Origin: DATMTS01 sp035564555
Lineage (GTDB): Bacteria > Actinomycetota > Actinomycetes > Actinomycetales > Microbacteriaceae
Direction of reading: 5' to 3'
DNA length: 26,259 bases
Assembly (NCBI GenBank): GCA_035564555.1
Contig: DATMTS010000035.1
Location: forward strand, 1-26,259
Shown here: one piece after another, positions 22,833 to 26,259 of the stretch
Layout: each line of letters starts with the position of its first letter
How positions within the stretch are numbered: position 1 is the stretch's first letter
The notes under the pieces: generated by a model
The model's input: only the letters and a program-made list of their open reading frames with translations
The model's database searches: none
Told to the model about the DNA's origin: nothing
Program-made: the position numbers and the translations under genes

Positions 22833-23783
22833 GTGGCTCTGTCCGCTGTTGCCACGGCTGGGACGCAGGCGCGTCCCAGCCGTGGGCGTCCTTCGAAGGC
22901 AAGCGCTGCGCGAGCTCGACGTCGAGCGCTGATCGCGTGGGGGTTCTGCCTGCCGTTCGTGATCATCTTCGCCGTGTTCATGCTGCTGCCCATCCTGAGC
23001 TCGTTCGTCATGTCGTTCACCGACTTCAAAGCGAGCGATGTGCAGTCGCCCTTCTCGGTGGACTTCACCGGCGTCGGGCAGTACGTCACTCTGTTCTCCG
23101 ATCCGCGGTTCCTCCATTCGCTGGCGGTCACCGGGACATTCGTCATCGTCGGCATTCCGCTGACGATGGTCGTGGCCCTCGCCCTCGCGCTCGCACTCAA
23201 TTCGGGCAACGGCCCTCTGGTGGCGGCATTCCGGGTGGGGTTCTACGCCCCCGTTGTCACCGGCATCGTGGCCGTGGCGATCGCCTGGAAATACATCCTG
23301 CAGTCCGACGGATTATTGAACAACATGCTCGCCCTGGTCGGCATCCACGGCCCGGACTGGCTCAACGACACCACCTGGGCGCTGCCATCGCTGATCATGA
23401 TGGCGGTCTGGCGAAACGTCGGCACCCTGATGGTGATCTTCCTCGCCGGTCTTCAAGCCGTCCCCGAAGACGTCAACGAGGCCGCCCTCGTCGACGGCGC
23501 GAGCGCCTGGCGGCGCCTTCGATCGGTCACGTTGCCGTTGCTGCGTCCGACCCTGCTGCTGGGCGCGATCCTCATCTCGGTCGGTTACCTGCAGTTCTTC
23601 GATGAGGCCTTCGTGATGACGCAAGGCGGACCGCTCGACTCCACCCTGTCTGTTGCCTTCTACACCTACCAGCAGTTCGGGTTCGGCCAGTACGGTCTCG
23701 CGTCGGCCGCCAGCTACGTTCTGTTCCTTGCCATCGCGCTCGTCAGCCTGCTCCAGTTCCGGCTGCTGCGTTCTCAGGATTAG
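22833..23783 (+). CDS. CUT1 sugar ABC transporter permease (MalF-type)
   Basis: A 316-residue membrane protein: basic N-terminus, first helix around residues 30-55, and EAA loop DVNEAALVDGASAWRRL followed by TLPLLRPT. The segment FDEAFVMTQGGPLDSTL is characteristic of MalF-type subunits. GTG at 22833 lies 4 bp after the solute-binding stop; the Shine-Dalgarno is weak, so translation probably relies on ribosomes finishing the upstream gene. An earlier in-frame ATG at 22563 lies within the solute-binding gene and is rejected. Confidence 0.92.
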   Translation: MALSAVATAGTQARPSRGRPSKASAARARRRALIAWGFCLPFVIIFAVFMLLPILSSFVMSFTDFKASDVQSPFSVDFTGVGQYVTLFSDPRFLHSLAVTGTFVIVGIPLTMVVALALALALNSGNGPLVAAFRVGFYAPVVTGIVAVAIAWKYILQSDGLLNNMLALVGIHGPDWLNDTTWALPSLIMMAVWRNVGTLMVIFLAGLQAVPEDVNEAALVDGASAWRRLRSVTLPLLRPTLLLGAILISVGYLQFFDEAFVMTQGGPLDSTLSVAFYTYQQFGFGQYGLASAASYVLFLAIALVSLLQFRLLRSQD

Positions 23784-23790
23784 GGGAATC

Positions 23791-24678
23791 ATGTCGTCAA
23801 CGACCATCACCCGTCGCACAGAGCAGTCGGCCCCCGCTGAACCGGCTCGGCGCAGGCCCCGCCGGTTCAATCCCCGCACGATCACCTATGGCATCCTCAC
23901 TGTGGGAGTGGTCCTCTGGCTGCTGCCGTTCGCGTGGATGGCACTGGGATCGCTCAAGACCCAGCGAGAGATCCTGCAGATTCCGCCGACCTGGTGGCCG
24001 CGCACACCGACCTGGGCGAACTTCGCGCAATGGTTCGGACCACTGCACTTCGGAACGTTCTTCACCAACAGCATCGTCGTCGCCGTGGTGACCGTGCTCG
24101 GCAACGTGGTCTTCTGCTCGATGGTGGGTTACGCCCTGGCGAAGATGGAGTTCCCCGGTAAACGAGTGCTGTTCACCCTCGTCATGGTGACGCTCATGGT
24201 TCCCGGCGTGGTCACGTTCGTCCCGCTGTTCGTCATGGTGTCGAAACTCGGTCTCGTCAACACGTACGCCGCGCTGATCCTGCCCTTCATGACCACACCG
24301 GTGGGCGTGTTCCTGATGCGGCAGTTCATGCTCGGCATCCCGGACCCGCTACTCGAAGCGGCACGAATCGACGGCGCCGGCGATGTGCGCATCTTCGCCC
24401 AGATCGTGATGCCGCTGTGCGGGCCGCCGCTGGCGACCCTGAGCATCCTGACCTTCCTCGGCTCGTGGAACAACTTCCTCTGGCCTCTGGTCGCGTCTCA
24501 GAGCGAGTCGAATTACACCCTCCCCGTCGCGTTGTCTCTCTTCTCGACGGGTGAGAACGCCACGGACTACGGCCTTCTTCTGGCCGGGTCGGTGCTCATT
24601 GTCACCCCGATCCTCGTGTTGTTCGTCGCACTGCAGCGGTACTTCATCCGAGGCGTCGCCACCGTCGGGCTCAAATAG
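23791..24678 (+). CDS. CUT1 sugar ABC transporter permease (MalG-type)
   Basis: A 295-residue membrane protein with six predicted helices, Arg-rich N-terminus (RRRPRRFNPRT), and EAA loop LLEAARIDGAGDVRIF followed by VMPLCGPPLA. GSWNNFLWPLV is typical of MalG-like subunits. AGGGGA precedes the ATG at 23791, 7 bp after the stop of the other permease. It forms the channel with that partner; the ATPase is not encoded here. Confidence 0.93.
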   Translation: MSSTTITRRTEQSAPAEPARRRPRRFNPRTITYGILTVGVVLWLLPFAWMALGSLKTQREILQIPPTWWPRTPTWANFAQWFGPLHFGTFFTNSIVVAVVTVLGNVVFCSMVGYALAKMEFPGKRVLFTLVMVTLMVPGVVTFVPLFVMVSKLGLVNTYAALILPFMTTPVGVFLMRQFMLGIPDPLLEAARIDGAGDVRIFAQIVMPLCGPPLATLSILTFLGSWNNFLWPLVASQSESNYTLPVALSLFSTGENATDYGLLLAGSVLIVTPILVLFVALQRYFIRGVATVGLK

Positions 24679-24718
24679 CCCGTCCTTCCATTCGATCCCT
24701 GCCAGAAAGACACTTTGC

Positions 24719-25894
24719 ATGAGCCTGCCCGAGCGCCATTTCCCCACCGATTTCCTCTGGGGGGCCGCTACCGCCGCCCACCAGGTCGAGGGGAACAACG
24801 TCAACACGGATTGGTGGGTGCGCGAGCACGCCCAGGGCACCGACGTCGCCGAGATCAGCGGTGACGCCGCCGATAGCTTCCACCGGTACCCCGAAGACAT
24901 CCGGCTGCTGGCCGAGCTCGGATTCACCTCGTACCGGTTCAGCATCGAGTGGGCGCGCATCGAACCGGAAGCGGGGTTCGTCTCGCAGGCGTCGCTGCTG
25001 CATTACCGACGCATGATCGACGCGTGCCTCGGGGCCGGGCTGACGCCCATGGTGACCCTTCACCACTTCACCAACCCTCGATGGTTCACTGCGGAAGGCG
25101 GATGGCGGCGCGACGACGCACCCGACCGGTTCGCCCGCTACACGCAGAGCGTGTTGCCGATCCTTCAGGACGTCGAGTGGGTGTGCACGATCAACGAGCC
25201 GAACATCGTCGCGATGACGCGCAGCGAAGAAGGCACCGACATGACTGCCGCTGCGCTCCCCTCGCCGGATGCTCGCATCACCGCCCAGCTCGTCACCGCA
25301 CACCGGCGCTCACGTGAGGTTCTCGCTCAACTCGGCGGCGTGAAGTCGGGATGGTCGATCGCCGGCCAAGCCTTTCATGCTGCGCCGGGATGCGAGGCCG
25401 AGATGCGTGCCTATCGCTACCCCCGAGAAGACGTCTTCCTCGAAGCAGCGGCCGGCGACGATTTCGTGGGCGTGCAGGCGTACCTGCGCACCTTCATCGG
25501 GAAGAACGGGCCGCTCCCCGTGCCCGACGGGGCGGAGACCACGCTGACCGGGTGGGAGTACTTCCCGGCCGCGCTCGAGATCGCCGTGCGTCACGCGTGG
25601 GAGTTGAGCGGCCACACGCCGATCTTCGTCACGGAGAACGGTGTCGCCACCGCCGACGACAGCCGCCGAATCGATTACACGCACGACGCCCTCGCAGGGC
25701 TCCATCGGGCGATGACGGATGGCGTCGACGTGCGCGGCTACCTGCATTGGTCTGCGCTGGACAACTACGAGTGGGGCTCCTACCGACCCACGTTCGGGCT
25801 GATCGGCTGGGACAAGGACACCTTCGAACGCACCCCTAAGCCCAGCGCGAGCTGGCTGGGCGAGATCGCACGGACCGGTGCTCTGCACCGCTGA
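24719..25894 (+). CDS. GH1 family beta-glucosidase
   Basis: A 391-residue enzyme with the GH1 N-terminal signature FPTDFLWGAATAAHQVEG (8-25), acid/base Glu160 in CTINEPN, nucleophile Glu306 in IFVTENGVA, and late substrate-site residues in WSALDNYEWGSY. GH1 retaining enzymes split beta-glucosides, 6-phospho-glucosides or galactosides; no phosphotransferase system is nearby, so an unphosphorylated disaccharide such as cellobiose is more likely. There is no signal peptide, so it works in the cytoplasm on imported sugar. It is short for the family (usually 440-480), mainly from a reduced stretch between the two catalytic glutamates. It starts 40 bp after the permease and has only a weak Shine-Dalgarno (AGAAAGA). 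Confidence 0.95.
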   Translation: MSLPERHFPTDFLWGAATAAHQVEGNNVNTDWWVREHAQGTDVAEISGDAADSFHRYPEDIRLLAELGFTSYRFSIEWARIEPEAGFVSQASLLHYRRMIDACLGAGLTPMVTLHHFTNPRWFTAEGGWRRDDAPDRFARYTQSVLPILQDVEWVCTINEPNIVAMTRSEEGTDMTAAALPSPDARITAQLVTAHRRSREVLAQLGGVKSGWSIAGQAFHAAPGCEAEMRAYRYPREDVFLEAAAGDDFVGVQAYLRTFIGKNGPLPVPDGAETTLTGWEYFPAALEIAVRHAWELSGHTPIFVTENGVATADDSRRIDYTHDALAGLHRAMTDGVDVRGYLHWSALDNYEWGSYRPTFGLIGWDKDTFERTPKPSASWLGEIARTGALHR

Positions 25895-25908
25895 GCATTG
25901 CCCGTCAG

Positions 25909-25957
25909 ACAATAACGAACGTATAACCTTGCGCGCGTTATCCGTTCGTTATATTGT
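25909..25957. promoter_or_regulatory. AT-rich inverted repeat after the beta-glucosidase gene
   Basis: Arms 25909-25927 and 25937-25957 pair over 18 positions with one mismatch and a 2-nt bulge; the core is AACGAACG/CGTTCGTT and the loop CTTGCGCGC. The right arm contains TATATT (25950-25955), a possible -10 with TTGCGC 15 bp upstream. Its AT content stands out from the surrounding DNA. It may be an operator/promoter or a transcript hairpin. Confidence 0.5.
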
Positions 25958-25959
25958 TC

Positions 25960-26070
25960 AGGGGCGTTGATCGTTTGCTGTGGCGGTCATCGCGGAATGT
26001 GATTGCAGGACACTCTTGGTGCAAGGGAGAGGGCCGGTTGCTAGCCTCGGCGACCGGCCCTCATTTTTTT
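25960..26070 (+). ncRNA. Candidate small RNA between the AT-rich repeat and an intrinsic terminator
   Basis: A transcript starting near TATATT (25950-25955) would run about 110 nt to the terminator at 26029-26070. It contains a small TTGCA/TGCAA stem before the terminator. No convincing reading frame or known RNA family was recognised. The alternative is that this is simply the 3' untranslated end of the beta-glucosidase operon. Confidence 0.3.
26029..26070 (+). terminator. Intrinsic terminator
   Basis: GAGGGCCGGT (26029-26038) and ACCGGCCCTC (26053-26062) form a perfect 10-bp stem with a 14-nt loop, followed by A and seven T. This is a textbook rho-independent terminator for rightward transcription and the only one in the window with a full U-tract. 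Confidence 0.92.
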
Positions 26071-26259
26071 CGCCTCAGACGAAGATCGGGCATCCACGTC
26101 GCGGTCGTCGACGCCGCCACCGGCTGGGTCTCGAAGACGGGCGACTACTCATTCGCGATGAGCCTTCTCGGCACCGTCACATCCTGTAGCGCAGCTCCGC
26201 AGTGACCGCCGCGTCCTTGACGACGACCGTTGAATTTCCCGCGGGTGATCAGCATTGAA
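26071..26259. other. End of window, no assignable gene
   Basis: Short open stretches exist on both strands. On the minus strand a run ending VVVKDAAVTAELRYRM before a stop looks protein-like but is closed by a TGA about 22 codons upstream. Nothing here can be assigned; it may contain the 3' end of a gene lying beyond the window. Confidence 0.3.

Noticed and set aside
1..26259. CRISPR array or insertion sequence
   Set aside because: No regularly spaced repeats with unique spacers and no transposase-like reading frame or terminal inverted repeats were seen.

Overview
The window is GC-rich actinobacterial DNA. The family content suggests a Microbacteriaceae-like high-GC Gram-positive: an LCP cell-wall ligase, an LAXTG-type sortase signal, LacI-controlled CUT1 sugar importers without their own ATPase, and a pSAM2-type integrative element. 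The family-level assignment is inference; no rRNA or marker gene is present.

Region 1 (about 1-7084) is the right-hand part of an actinomycete integrative and conjugative element (AICE) whose left end lies outside the window. Its order is a partial CDS, an HD-domain hydrolase, a convergent NUDIX hydrolase preceded by an XRE regulator, and a divergent control region with a helically phased TCTG repeat array. A tightly packed rightward operon follows: SCO3933-like regulator, small hypothetical protein, FtsK/TraB-type DNA translocase, RepSA-like initiator, excisionase and tyrosine integrase. Three of the operon's junctions (hypothetical-translocase, translocase-initiator, excisionase-integrase) overlap by a single base or four bases. 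The integrase ends 41 bp from the 3' end of a tRNA-Ser(GCU) gene, the inferred attachment site.

Region 2 (about 7170-11620) is chromosomal backbone. It holds an LCP-family protein with its own upstream region, an MDR oxidoreductase plus alpha/beta hydrolase pair behind a promoter whose spacer carries a perfect palindrome, and an adenylyltransferase-like nucleotidyltransferase gene.

Region 3 (about 11620-17070) is a leftward sugar operon: LacI repressor, solute-binding lipoprotein, two permeases, and a short cytoplasmic five-bladed-propeller glycosidase related to GH32/68/43. Its promoter carries two AAAAACGTT operators, and two strong hairpins lie at internal gene junctions.

Region 4 (about 17160-20114) holds a surface protein with a choice-of-anchor A-type domain and LAHTG anchor, then an unusual chimera: the 3' part of a LuxR/MalT-like regulator abutting the 5' part of an FAD/NAD(P)-binding protein, both broken.

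Region 5 (about 20320-25894) is a second, rightward sugar locus: LacI repressor, then solute-binding lipoprotein, two permeases and a GH1 beta-glucosidase. It resembles cebR-cebEFG-bglC of Streptomyces in layout. Neither transporter has an ATP-binding subunit, so a shared MsiK-type ATPase elsewhere is expected. The window ends with an AT-rich inverted repeat and a strong intrinsic terminator that together may define a small RNA.
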